Origin: Desulfobacterales bacterium
GTDB taxonomy: Bacteria; Desulfobacterota; Desulfobacteria; Desulfobacterales; UBA5852
DNA length: 10,842 nucleotides
Assembly (NCBI GenBank): GCA_030066455.1
Contig: JASJBQ010000127.1
Location: 1 to 10,842, forward strand
Direction: 5' to 3'
The position numbers and the translations under genes are program-made. Positions 1 to 5,985 of the stretch are shown here, in pieces. The first letter of the stretch is position 1; each line of letters starts with the position of its first letter. The notes under the pieces were generated by a model. That model was given only the letters and a program-made list of their open reading frames with translations, made no database searches and was not told where the DNA came from.

Positions 1-8
1 TCTTTACT

Positions 9-96
9 TGGTGCCGGAGGGGAGAATCGAACTCCCACGGGCGCAAGGCCCACCAGATTTTGAGTCTGGCGCGTCTACCAATTTCACCACTCCGGC
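9..96 (-). tRNA. tRNA-Leu (anticodon CAA), CCA encoded
   Basis: This is a complete class II tRNA on the minus strand. The acceptor stem pairs GCCGGAG (90-96) with CTCCGGC (13-19), followed by discriminator A and an encoded CCA (9-12). The anticodon arm is CCAGA-CTCAAAA-TCTGG, with anticodon CAA at 60-62, so it reads the UUG leucine codon. The long variable arm and the GGGAG-TTCGATT-CTCCC T-arm are typical of tRNA-Leu. It lies downstream of tsaC on the same strand but appears to have its own promoter about 11 bases upstream of its 5' end. All arms fold without mismatches that would suggest a pseudogene. Confidence 0.97.
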
Positions 97-113
97 AGTC
101 TGTGGAGACCGAT

Positions 114-142
114 TCAATAGACAACCTGTACCCAAAAGTCAA
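114..142 (-). promoter_or_regulatory. Sigma-70-type promoter of the tRNA-Leu gene
   Basis: On the minus strand a TTGACT -35 box (137-142) is separated by 17 bases from a TATTGA -10-like box (114-119). Initiation would fall near 107, leaving a leader of about 11 bases before the tRNA 5' end at 96, a normal arrangement for a tRNA gene. The -35 is a 5/6 match and the -10 is weak. The two outermost -35 bases (141-142) also belong to the hairpin that may terminate the upstream operon. Confidence 0.45.
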
Positions 143-157
143 CCGCGGCGGGCGGTT
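134..157 (-). terminator. Weak intrinsic terminator after tsaC
   Basis: Reading the minus strand, the 6-bp stem AACCGC/GCGGTT (152-157 with 141-146) closes a 5-base GC loop. It is followed after three bases by TTTT (134-137). It lies about 36 bases past the tsaC stop, where the end of the ddl-purDE-tsaC transcript would be expected. The short U tract makes it a weak candidate, so read-through into the tRNA is possible. Confidence 0.35.
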
Positions 158-192
158 CACGATGGCCGAACGCCCTGTTGTATCGCAAGCGA

Positions 193-825
193 TCAGTCCA
201 GGACAGCGGCTATGCGTTTCGCAGCCAGCGAACCGGCGCGCAGGATGCGGGGTGGTGCTACCGTTACATCGACCACGGTTGAACCCGGACCCGGGGGCAG
301 CGGGCCGGCGTCCAGGATGAGATCCGCCTCGGCCTGCAGGTCCGCGGGGAGGTCCACGACCCGGTGACAGCCCGGCTGCCCTGAACGGTTGGCGCTCGTG
401 GCCGTAATCGGTTGGGTTAGTTTGGCCAGAAGTGATTGGCAGACCGGATGGGCCGGCAGGCGGATGCCCACTTTGGCTGTGCCGCCGGTAAGCAGGGGCG
501 GTAAGACCTCCCGGGCCTCAAATACCAGGGTGAGGCGTCCGGGCCAGAGGCGGTCCATGAGGCGGCGGGCCGCATCGGGAATCGCAACCACCAGGTCGGC
601 CACCGCCATCCGGGATTTCACCAGGATCAGCAGCGGTTTATCGGCCGGGCGTCCCTTGGCGGCGTATACATGCTGCAGCGCCGCCGTATCCAGGGCATCC
701 ACGGCCAGCCCGTAAAGATGGCGGGTGGGGATGACCACCATCCCGCCACCTTGAATTGTATCCACGGCGGCCGCGATGGCTGCAGCCTCCGGCCGCCGTG
801 CATCGATGCGTCGAATGCTAGTCAA
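193..825 (-). CDS. tsaC: L-threonylcarbamoyladenylate synthase (TsaC/YrdC/Sua5 family)
   Basis: In this family the enzyme makes threonylcarbamoyl-AMP from threonine, bicarbonate and ATP. This is the first step of N6-threonylcarbamoyladenosine (t6A37) synthesis in cytoplasmic tRNAs that read ANN codons. Visible YrdC-fold motifs are PTRHLYGLA (33-41, usually PTETxYGLG), KGRPADKPL (57-65), LWPGRLTLVF (93-102), GIRLPAHP (120-127), ATSANRSGQP (142-151), GPGSTVVDVT (179-188) and ILRAGS (194-199). At 210 residues it fits the short TsaC form without the extra Sua5 domain. The start is a TTG at 823-825, eight bases inside the end of purDE. The first in-frame ATG (Met29) would remove the conserved N-terminal helix, so I prefer TTG and infer translational coupling. 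The departure from TET in the first motif is noted, but the other substrate-binding motifs are intact. Confidence 0.93.
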   Translation of the reverse strand: MTSIRRIDARRPEAAAIAAAVDTIQGGGMVVIPTRHLYGLAVDALDTAALQHVYAAKGRPADKPLLILVKSRMAVADLVVAIPDAARRLMDRLWPGRLTLVFEAREVLPPLLTGGTAKVGIRLPAHPVCQSLLAKLTQPITATSANRSGQPGCHRVVDLPADLQAEADLILDAGPLPPGPGSTVVDVTVAPPRILRAGSLAAKRIAAVLD

Positions 826-2590
826 CCGTGTTGAGTTTTGCCGCCTTGCGCTCCACCGCGGCGGCCATCTCCTGCTTGTAGGCCTCGAACTGCGCGGCCA
901 GCTCCGAATTCAACAGCGAGAGGATCTGGACGGCCAAAAGACCGGCATTCCTGGCACCGGGCTTGCCGATCGCCATGGTCGCCACGGGCATGCCGGGCGG
1001 CATCTGCACGGTGGAAAGCAGCGCGTCCAGCCCCTGCAGGGCCGAGGCACTGATGGGCACCCCGATAATCGGCAGGGTGGAGTGGGCCGCCATGGCGCCG
1101 GCCAGGTGGGCGGCGCACCCGGCCCCGGCGATGATCACCTGCATGCCCCGGGCCCGCGCGGTCTTAGCCCACTCGGCCGCCCGCTCGGGCGTGCGGTGGG
1201 CCGAGGCCACCGTCATCTCGTAAGGCACCTTGAATTGCTTTAGGACGGCCGCGGCAGCCTCCATGACGCCCAGATCCGAATCGCTGCCCATCACGATCCC
1301 CACAGAGGGTTGCTGCTGGAAACGCCGCAGCGCCTTCAAACCGATGTCCTTGCGAAAGTGCACCTTGTTCCAGTTGATCTTGTCAACGGCCGCATAGGCG
1401 CGCTGGATGGCCTCCGCCACCCCGTCGCCGATGGCCGTCACCCCCAGCACGCGCCCGCCGTTGGCCACGATCTGCTTGCCCTTGGCGCCGGTGCCGGCGT
1501 GGAAGACCACCACGTCTTTCATCCGGCGGGCCTTGTCCAGACCGCTGATGGGAATGCCCTTGCCGTACTTGCCGGGATAGCCGCCCGAGGCCATGACCAC
1601 GCACACCGTGGCGCGTGAATCGATCTCGAGTTTGCACTGGTCGAGGCGTCCCTCGATGATGGCCAGCATCACGGGCACGATATCGCTTTTCAACCGCATG
1701 AGCAGCGGCTGGGCTTCGGGATCACCCAGGCGGGCGTTGAACTCCAGCACCCCGATCTTGTCGCCGTCGATCATCAGACCAGCGTAGAGGAAACCCTTGT
1801 ACGGGCGCCCCTCGGCGGCCATCCCCTTGACGGTGGGGGTCATGACCTCGTCCATGATGCGCCGGTGGAAATAGCGATCCACGATGGGCGCCGGGGAATA
1901 GGCTCCCATACCGCCGGTGTTGGGGCCCTTGTCGTCGTCGAAAACCGGTTTGTGATCCTGGGATGAGGGCAGCGGCAGCACGGTCTTGCCGTCGGTAAAG
2001 GCGATGAACGAAGCCTCCTCGCCCACCAGGCACTCCTCCACCACGCACTTGTCCCCGGCCGCGCCGAATTCCTTCTTGACCATGACGCGCTCCAGGGCGT
2101 CGAGAGCCTCTTTCAGCTCCTGGCAGACGATGACGCCCTTGCCGGCCGCCAGTCCGTCCGCCTTGACCACGATGGGTACCCCCATTTTGCGGACATAGGC
2201 CCGGGCTTTGGTGACACTGGTGAAGGTCTCGCCCTGGGCGGCGGGTACGCCGTACTTCAGCATGACGTACTTGGAGAACGACTTGCTGGACTCGATCTCG
2301 GCCGCCTTCTGGCTGGCACCGAAGACCTTCAGGCCCTCGGCCTCGAAACGGTCGACAACCCCTAAAGACAGCGGCCCCTCCGGGCCGACCACGGTGAGGT
2401 CGATCTTCTTTTTCAGCGCGAAGGCCAGCAGACCGTCGACATCTTCGGCATCGATGGGCACACAGGTGGCCAGCGACGTCATACCCGCGTTGCCGGGCGC
2501 GCAGAAAATCTTTTTCACCAGCGGGCTCTGGGCAATTTTCCAGACGTAGGCGTGTTCTCTTCCACCACTTCCGATCACCAGGACTCTCAT
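818..2590 (-). CDS. PurD-PurE fusion: GAR synthetase plus N5-CAIR mutase
   Basis: One uninterrupted 590-residue frame carries two purine-biosynthesis enzymes. Residues 1-424 are PurD (phosphoribosylamine-glycine ligase, step 2). They include VIGSGGREHA (5-14), the ATP-grasp segment KADGLAAGKG (143-152), the GPNTGGMGAYSPAP region (222-235), the metal/ATP segment EFNARLGDPEAQP (283-295) and the usual PurD ending FRKDIGLKALRR (412-423). Residues 428-590 are a full PurE, with GSDSD (435-439), SAHRTP (463-468), GAGCAAHLAG (489-498) and the LLSTVQMPPGMPVATMAIG stretch (524-542). PurE converts N5-carboxyaminoimidazole ribonucleotide to CAIR. There is essentially no linker between the domains. Start evidence is strong: GGGGGGGAGGT lies five bases before the ATG. 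It is downstream of ddl (118-base gap) and overlaps tsaC by 8 bases. PurE normally forms octamers, so the fusion could assemble around that core (inference). No purK is present in the window. Confidence 0.95.
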   Translation of the reverse strand: MRVLVIGSGGREHAYVWKIAQSPLVKKIFCAPGNAGMTSLATCVPIDAEDVDGLLAFALKKKIDLTVVGPEGPLSLGVVDRFEAEGLKVFGASQKAAEIESSKSFSKYVMLKYGVPAAQGETFTSVTKARAYVRKMGVPIVVKADGLAAGKGVIVCQELKEALDALERVMVKKEFGAAGDKCVVEECLVGEEASFIAFTDGKTVLPLPSSQDHKPVFDDDKGPNTGGMGAYSPAPIVDRYFHRRIMDEVMTPTVKGMAAEGRPYKGFLYAGLMIDGDKIGVLEFNARLGDPEAQPLLMRLKSDIVPVMLAIIEGRLDQCKLEIDSRATVCVVMASGGYPGKYGKGIPISGLDKARRMKDVVVFHAGTGAKGKQIVANGGRVLGVTAIGDGVAEAIQRAYAAVDKINWNKVHFRKDIGLKALRRFQQQPSVGIVMGSDSDLGVMEAAAAVLKQFKVPYEMTVASAHRTPERAAEWAKTARARGMQVIIAGAGCAAHLAGAMAAHSTLPIIGVPISASALQGLDALLSTVQMPPGMPVATMAIGKPGARNAGLLAVQILSLLNSELAAQFEAYKQEMAAAVERKAAKLNTVD

Positions 2591-2708
2591 ATAGACCTCC
2601 CCCCCTTTAGGTTTGCGGACCCGTGTCCATTGCGAAGAAATTTCAGCGGGCAGCGGATGCGGATAGCGGCCGCCGCCGATGCAAATCGAACGTGGCTGTA
2701 GCTGGCCT

Positions 2709-3662
2709 TCAGGAAGCAGACGGCCGTTCGGAACGCCCTTCGAGGCTTAGTTCGATCAGGCGATCCAGAAGACGCGTAAAATCCAGACCGGCCTCGGCCG
2801 CTGCCTGGGGAAACAGGCTGGTGGCCGTCATGCCGGGAATGGTGTTGGTTTCGAGGACGTATATTTCATCCCCTTGTATGATCATGTCCGTTCGGCTGTA
2901 GCCGCGGCAGAACAGCGCTTCATGGGCCTTGACGGCGATCGTCTGGGCGCGGTCGGTAAGCGCCTCGCTGATGCGGGCCGGACAGATTTCGGTGGTTTCC
3001 CCGGCCTGGTATTTGGCGGTATAGTTAAAGAAGGAATGCTTCTCGCCGGGAATGATTTCGATCAACGGCAGGGCTTCGGGGTCGTCATTGCCCAGCACCC
3101 CCCCCGTGACCTCAGTGCCTTCGATATATTTCTCCAGCAGCACCTGCTGATCGTAGCGGAAGGCGTCCTCCACGGCCTGGCGCAATTCTTCGGGGGTGTG
3201 CGCAATGGCGATCCCGATGCTGGATCCGCCTTCCACCGGTTTGACCACGATGGGCAGCGCCAGGTGCTGGATGCACCCGCCCAGTTCGGGGATCGGGCCG
3301 CGTTTGACGACGCAGTAGGGCGGGACGTCCAGGCCGGCTTCGGCATAGAGCCGTTTGGCGGCCAACTTGTTCATGGCCACGGCCGAACCGATAACGCCGG
3401 CGCCCTGATAGGGAATATTAAGCAGATCGAGCATCCCCTGCACCGTTCCATCCTCACCGTAGGGGCCGTGCAGGATGATCAGGGCCGCATCGATGGAGGC
3501 GGCGTCCGCCATCAATTTGGGCAGATCGGTTTTGGGATCGTAGCGGACCACGTCGTAACGGGATTTGTCCAGCGCCGCGTAAACCTGTTCGCCGCTGTTG
3601 AGCGAGACTTCACGTTCCGAGGAGATGCCTCCCGCCAGTAAGGCAATGGTTCGTTTTTTCAT
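2709..3662 (-). CDS. ddl: D-alanine--D-alanine ligase
   Basis: Ddl joins two D-alanines using ATP to make the terminal dipeptide of peptidoglycan precursors, acting in the cytoplasm. The 317-residue protein has the normal length and an ATP-grasp layout: N-terminal GGISSEREVSL (11-21), HGPYGEDGTVQG (65-76), GSAVAMNKLAAKRL (92-105), KPVEGGSSIG (141-150), the omega-loop TAKY (215-218, with the Tyr typical of D-Ala-D-Ala rather than D-Ala-D-Lac enzymes), SRTDM (256-260) and the catalytic ETNTIPGMTATSL (271-283). The start is ATG preceded by AAAGGA about ten bases upstream. It is first in the minus-strand run ddl-purDE-tsaC, away from the division/cell-wall genes that often flank ddl. Whether another ddl exists elsewhere in the genome cannot be seen. 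Confidence 0.95.
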   Translation of the reverse strand: MKKRTIALLAGGISSEREVSLNSGEQVYAALDKSRYDVVRYDPKTDLPKLMADAASIDAALIILHGPYGEDGTVQGMLDLLNIPYQGAGVIGSAVAMNKLAAKRLYAEAGLDVPPYCVVKRGPIPELGGCIQHLALPIVVKPVEGGSSIGIAIAHTPEELRQAVEDAFRYDQQVLLEKYIEGTEVTGGVLGNDDPEALPLIEIIPGEKHSFFNYTAKYQAGETTEICPARISEALTDRAQTIAVKAHEALFCRGYSRTDMIIQGDEIYVLETNTIPGMTATSLFPQAAAEAGLDFTRLLDRLIELSLEGRSERPSAS

Positions 3663-3721
3663 CGCTATGATTCCTTTGCTGGATAGGGTGGGATGACCGC
3701 CGATTGCAGACCGGGACGGTA

Positions 3722-3752
3722 ATCAAGGGCACGGGCGCCTAGCACCCTTGAT
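3722..3752. repeat. Inverted repeat upstream of ddl
   Basis: A perfect 8-bp inverted repeat, ATCAAGGG (3722-3729) and CCCTTGAT (3745-3752), is separated by 15 bases. It lies 60 bases 5' of the ddl start in the 285-base gap between ddl and the SHOCT gene. No T-run follows on either strand, so a simple intrinsic terminator is unlikely. It could be a protein-binding operator or an RNA hairpin in the ddl leader. The rest of the gap (3663-3947) shows only a short CGGGC/GCCCG hairpin at 3897-3910 and no credible gene. Confidence 0.4.
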
Positions 3753-3947
3753 CGTGTATCAAAAAGTGCGCTGCGGATGCAAGCGATTCGAACGCATGGC
3801 GAAACGCCCCGTCAGCCCCAGGTATCCGGGACGTCGTGACGGTGACTGCGATACCGCGAAGAGGCCTCAAAGGATGGCACGCCTCATCGCCTGGTGCGGG
3901 CAAGCGCCCGGTAAGCGTTCACTATTTCCGTGAGGAGGGATAGCGGG

Positions 3948-4439
3948 TCAGGGGGACTTGAACAGCTTTTGCTTGGCCTGTTCGTACTCTTCGAGGGTGA
4001 TCAATCCGCTCTTGAGGAGGCGGGCCAGTTCGGTCAGCTCATGGATCTGGTTGTCGCCGGACCATTCCAGTTGCTGCGCGGAGGACGCTTCGCCCCCGGG
4101 AAGCAATGGCTGGCTCTCGCCTGAACTTCCGACGCGAAAGGACGCCATCCCGCCCAGCAGGCTGACCTCGACGCTGCGGTTACGGAATGCCGGGGAGTTG
4201 AGGGTTTCGCGCAGGGATTGACCTTCGGCTTTCATTTTAAGGAAAAACCAAATACCGGAGCCCAGGATGAGCACGGCACCGAAGAGGAAGATCCAAAGCA
4301 TGTACTCGACGATGCCACGGAAAAAGAAAACCAGAAAACCCAGCCCCACCAGCAGCAGCACATGCAGGACCAGAATGAGATAGGCCAGCATGACGCCTTT
4401 AACCAGGCCTTCGCCTTCTTTTTTATTGGAAATCGGCAC
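3948..4439 (-). CDS. Two-helix membrane protein with C-terminal SHOCT domain
   Basis: This 163-residue protein has two adjacent hydrophobic segments (about 17-40 and 46-67), a variable Ser/Gly-rich middle, and a C-terminal SHOCT module (about 132-160) whose core reads LARLLKSGLITLEEYEQAK. SHOCT is a short helical domain found at the ends of many bacterial membrane or phage-related proteins. It is thought to act in oligomerisation or interaction, so no enzymatic role can be assigned. The start is GTG at 4437-4439, with only a weak upstream purine stretch. It follows the DUF1992 gene after 39 bases and is probably co-transcribed with it. The membrane helices suggest an inner-membrane protein with a cytoplasmic SHOCT tail (inference). 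Confidence 0.8.
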   Translation of the reverse strand: MPISNKKEGEGLVKGVMLAYLILVLHVLLLVGLGFLVFFFRGIVEYMLWIFLFGAVLILGSGIWFFLKMKAEGQSLRETLNSPAFRNRSVEVSLLGGMASFRVGSSGESQPLLPGGEASSAQQLEWSGDNQIHELTELARLLKSGLITLEEYEQAKQKLFKSP

Positions 4440-4478
4440 GATGGTCTCGTGTTCGTTGCGGCGTTACCGCCCCGCCGC

Positions 4479-4862
4479 TCATCGGGGCTTTTTGTCCATT
4501 CGCTCCACCAGGCGTTCGGCATAGTGCTGGGGGACCTCCAAGTCCACCCTCCCCTGGCGCATGGTGTTGAGCTTGATGATCAGGTAATTGATCTTCTTGA
4601 GGATGCCGTATTTGGTCCGGGTTTCCGACATCCCGGCCAGGAGATCTTCAGTGCGGCGGATCTCGTGCTGCAATTCCACCTCGGGAGGAACGCAGTCCGC
4701 GTTTTTGAGGATGCGGTAGGACAGACGCAGATCTTCGGGGACGGTATCACCGATGACGTCCGGAGGCAGCGGTTTACCGCGGCCCTCCAGGTCGTCGAAC
4801 TGCCCTTTCAACTGGGCCGAGCGAATGCGTTCCTCGACGATTTTCTGAAAGCCCTTAAACAT
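4479..4862 (-). CDS. DUF1992 (DnaJ homologue subfamily C member 28 conserved domain) protein
   Basis: The 127-residue protein is built from the DUF1992 domain. It has an N-terminal helix (1-19), the signature AQLKGQFDDLEGRGKPL (17-33), a PEDLRLSYRILKNADCVPPE segment (42-61) and a helical C-terminal half (62-103). In eukaryotes this domain follows a J domain (DNAJC28). In bacteria it is usually stand-alone, as in E. coli YhdN, and its function is not established. No J domain is present here. The ATG start has GAGGGG five bases upstream, and a good promoter lies about 100 bases further upstream. It leads a two-gene operon with the SHOCT membrane protein. Confidence 0.85.
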   Translation of the reverse strand: MFKGFQKIVEERIRSAQLKGQFDDLEGRGKPLPPDVIGDTVPEDLRLSYRILKNADCVPPEVELQHEIRRTEDLLAGMSETRTKYGILKKINYLIIKLNTMRQGRVDLEVPQHYAERLVERMDKKPR

Positions 4863-4964
4863 TCGCGCCCCTCACCTTGCCCTAACGCGCATCGCTTTTG
4901 CCGTCACCCCGCGGCGGCTTCCGCCGTCGCTCGGCCACCACATGGTTCAAGTGAAAAGATGGCA

Positions 4965-4994
4965 ATTATAATACACGCGTCAAAGGCATTTCAA
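4965..4994 (-). promoter_or_regulatory. Sigma-70-type promoter of the DUF1992-SHOCT operon
   Basis: On the minus strand TTGAAA (4989-4994) is followed after 18 bases by a perfect TATAAT (4965-4970), in an AT-rich island within GC-rich DNA. Transcription would start near 4958, giving a leader of about 95 bases. That leader contains a CGGCGG-CTT-CCGCCG hairpin (4912-4926). The plus strand also reads TATAAT at 4967-4972 but has no good -35, so rightward initiation is less certain. Confidence 0.55.
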
Positions 4995-5400
4995 GCGGCA
5001 ATCGCGCCTCACGCCGGCAGGTGCCTTCCGCAAAGGTACAATCCACTCAAAGGGAGAAAATGTTCAGAAATCGCGTGGTGTCAAATCCACAGGGGCGATT
5101 CCGCATCCCAGGACGATCGATCCTTGCCGCCCGCAAGCGCGTCCGCATCGTCTGTCCACCGGGAAGCGACGCCCTTGATCCAAGTCAATGACCGCCGGGA
5201 ACACGAAGGTTATAGAGGAACCATAGAATGAGCGTCGGTCCCCTTCACCTTCGGCATCGAGCGGCGGAGAAAACAAATACCGACGAATCCACTCTCGGCA
5301 TCCGACCAACGCCGGTCGGATCGGCAACGCGACCCCCGGAGCATACGCAACGGTATTGGCCAACGGGCATCCGTACGCCCTGAAAGGACGCATTCGAACC
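4995..5400 (+). other. Gene-poor leader region with three tiny ORFs and a hairpin
   Basis: No protein of recognisable family is encoded here. Three short plus-strand ORFs are chained. The first, 5060-5191 (43 codons, starting MFRNRVV), is preceded by AGGGAG. The second, 5188-5226 (12 codons), shares an ATGA with the end of the first. The third, 5228-5383 (51 codons, starting MSVGPLH), is preceded by AGAGGA. Their codon use is poor (AGA, CGA, CCA) and no domain is visible, so they may be leader ORFs or chance. An 8-bp hairpin, ATCCGACC/GGTCGGAT with a 6-base loop (5300-5321), lies about 80 bases upstream of the MoaD-like gene and lacks a T-run. Either the region is a long 5' leader for that gene or it is a remnant. 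Confidence 0.35.
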
Positions 5401-5682
5401 ATGTCGACTACGGTAAGCATCCACCCATACGGTTCACTGCAGCACGCCATCCCGGTTTCGAGTGAAGGCAGCCTGACCGTTTCGCTGGAAGGTGCCCGCT
5501 GCCTCGCGGATATCCTCGACGCCGTCGGCGTGCCCGTCGACCGGATCCAGCTCGCGATGATCAACCACCGGGCCGCAGGGGTCGAGGCCGACGTCCGACC
5601 TGGGGACCGAATCGCCCTCTTTCCCCGGGAATACCCCATCTTCGTCGACTGGCACGCCTATCGCCGTCCGGCCAAGGCCTGA
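5401..5682 (+). CDS. MoaD/ThiS-like ubiquitin-fold protein without C-terminal Gly-Gly
   Basis: The 93-residue protein resembles the beta-grasp sulfur-carrier superfamily and especially the Mut7-C/MoaD-like ubiquitin domains. It has an initial strand (VSIHPYGSL, 5-13), a LADILDAVGVPVDRIQLAMINH helix-strand core (35-56) and the DVRPGDRIALFPRE turn (64-77). True MoaD and ThiS end in Gly-Gly, which is adenylated and thiocarboxylated. This protein instead continues to WHAYRRPAKA, so that chemistry is not possible unless the tail is cleaved. A non-catalytic or interaction role is inferred. I chose ATG 5401. A TTG at 5356 is in frame but adds 15 poorly conserved-looking residues. The ribosome-binding site is weak (AAAGGA about 11 bases upstream). 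No molybdopterin or thiamine genes are adjacent. Confidence 0.7.
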   Translation: MSTTVSIHPYGSLQHAIPVSSEGSLTVSLEGARCLADILDAVGVPVDRIQLAMINHRAAGVEADVRPGDRIALFPREYPIFVDWHAYRRPAKA

Positions 5683-5705
5683 ATCAAACAATCGGAACGC
5701 CCGAT

Positions 5706-5735
5706 CGGCCGGCAGGATTTGCCCCTTGCCGGCCG
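5706..5735 (+). repeat. GC-rich inverted repeat after the MoaD-like gene
   Basis: A 9-bp perfect stem, CGGCCGGCA (5706-5714) with TGCCGGCCG (5727-5735), encloses a 12-base loop. It begins 23 bases after the stop of the MoaD-like gene, a position suited to a transcript end or RNA 3' stabiliser. No T-run follows, so intrinsic termination is doubtful. Confidence 0.4.
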
Positions 5736-5985
5736 TCGGCCAAATCCACCACCGTTCGGGGCATTTGCCCCGCCCGCCTCAAGCGTCGCCAGCCGCGATG
5801 CCCACATATATATCCAAATATTTCATATTCTTATATCTCAGTGACGCCATATGGCACAATAGTTGATCAAGACCAAGCCTGACAGGCGGTGCCCGCATTT
5901 CCGTGTGCCCCACCAGATGCTCTAACGACCCGTTCGAGACGGCGCTGGCCACACCGTGGACGACGTCTGAACCGAAGGAGGCACC
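5736..5985 (+). other. Intergenic region with AT-rich island upstream of the SpoIIAA-like gene
   Basis: No gene is evident between 5683 and 5985. The notable content is an AT-rich stretch at about 5805-5870 (repeated ATAT tracts and AAATATTT) in otherwise GC-rich DNA, as expected for a promoter or protein-bending site. It contains a degenerate -24/-12 element (5852-5867). The last 14 bases hold a near-ideal ribosome-binding site, AAGGAGG, for the gene at 5986. Confidence 0.5.
5852..5867 (+). promoter_or_regulatory. Degenerate sigma-54-like (-24/-12) promoter element
   Basis: TGGCAC at 5852-5857 is a perfect -24 half. Ten bases after its GG come GA (5865-5866) in the context TTGAT, where the consensus is TTGC followed by A or T. 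Spacing is correct, but the conserved -12 C is A, which is a serious deviation. It lies about 120 bases upstream of the SpoIIAA-like start, with AT-rich DNA before it. The next gene but one encodes a sigma-54 activator, so context is the main reason to list it. Confidence 0.3.

Noticed and set aside
1..192. tRNA-Leu as an integration site
   Set aside because: tRNA genes can be attachment sites, but there is no integrase, no duplicated tRNA 3' end and no mobile gene in the window.
2874..3641. Plus-strand open frame of 255 codons
   Set aside because: It is exactly antisense to ddl, whose ATP-grasp motifs are intact. It is a GC-rich antisense artefact.
3748..3933. Possible small protein of 61 codons between ddl and the SHOCT gene
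   Set aside because: It has a TTG start without a ribosome-binding site, no domain, and basic/Cys-scattered composition. It also overlaps the inverted repeat arm.
4218..5231. Long plus-strand open frame of 337 codons
   Set aside because: It lies opposite the SHOCT and DUF1992 genes, both with recognisable domains, and continues into noncoding DNA. It is His/Gln-rich and without domain features, so it is an antisense shadow.
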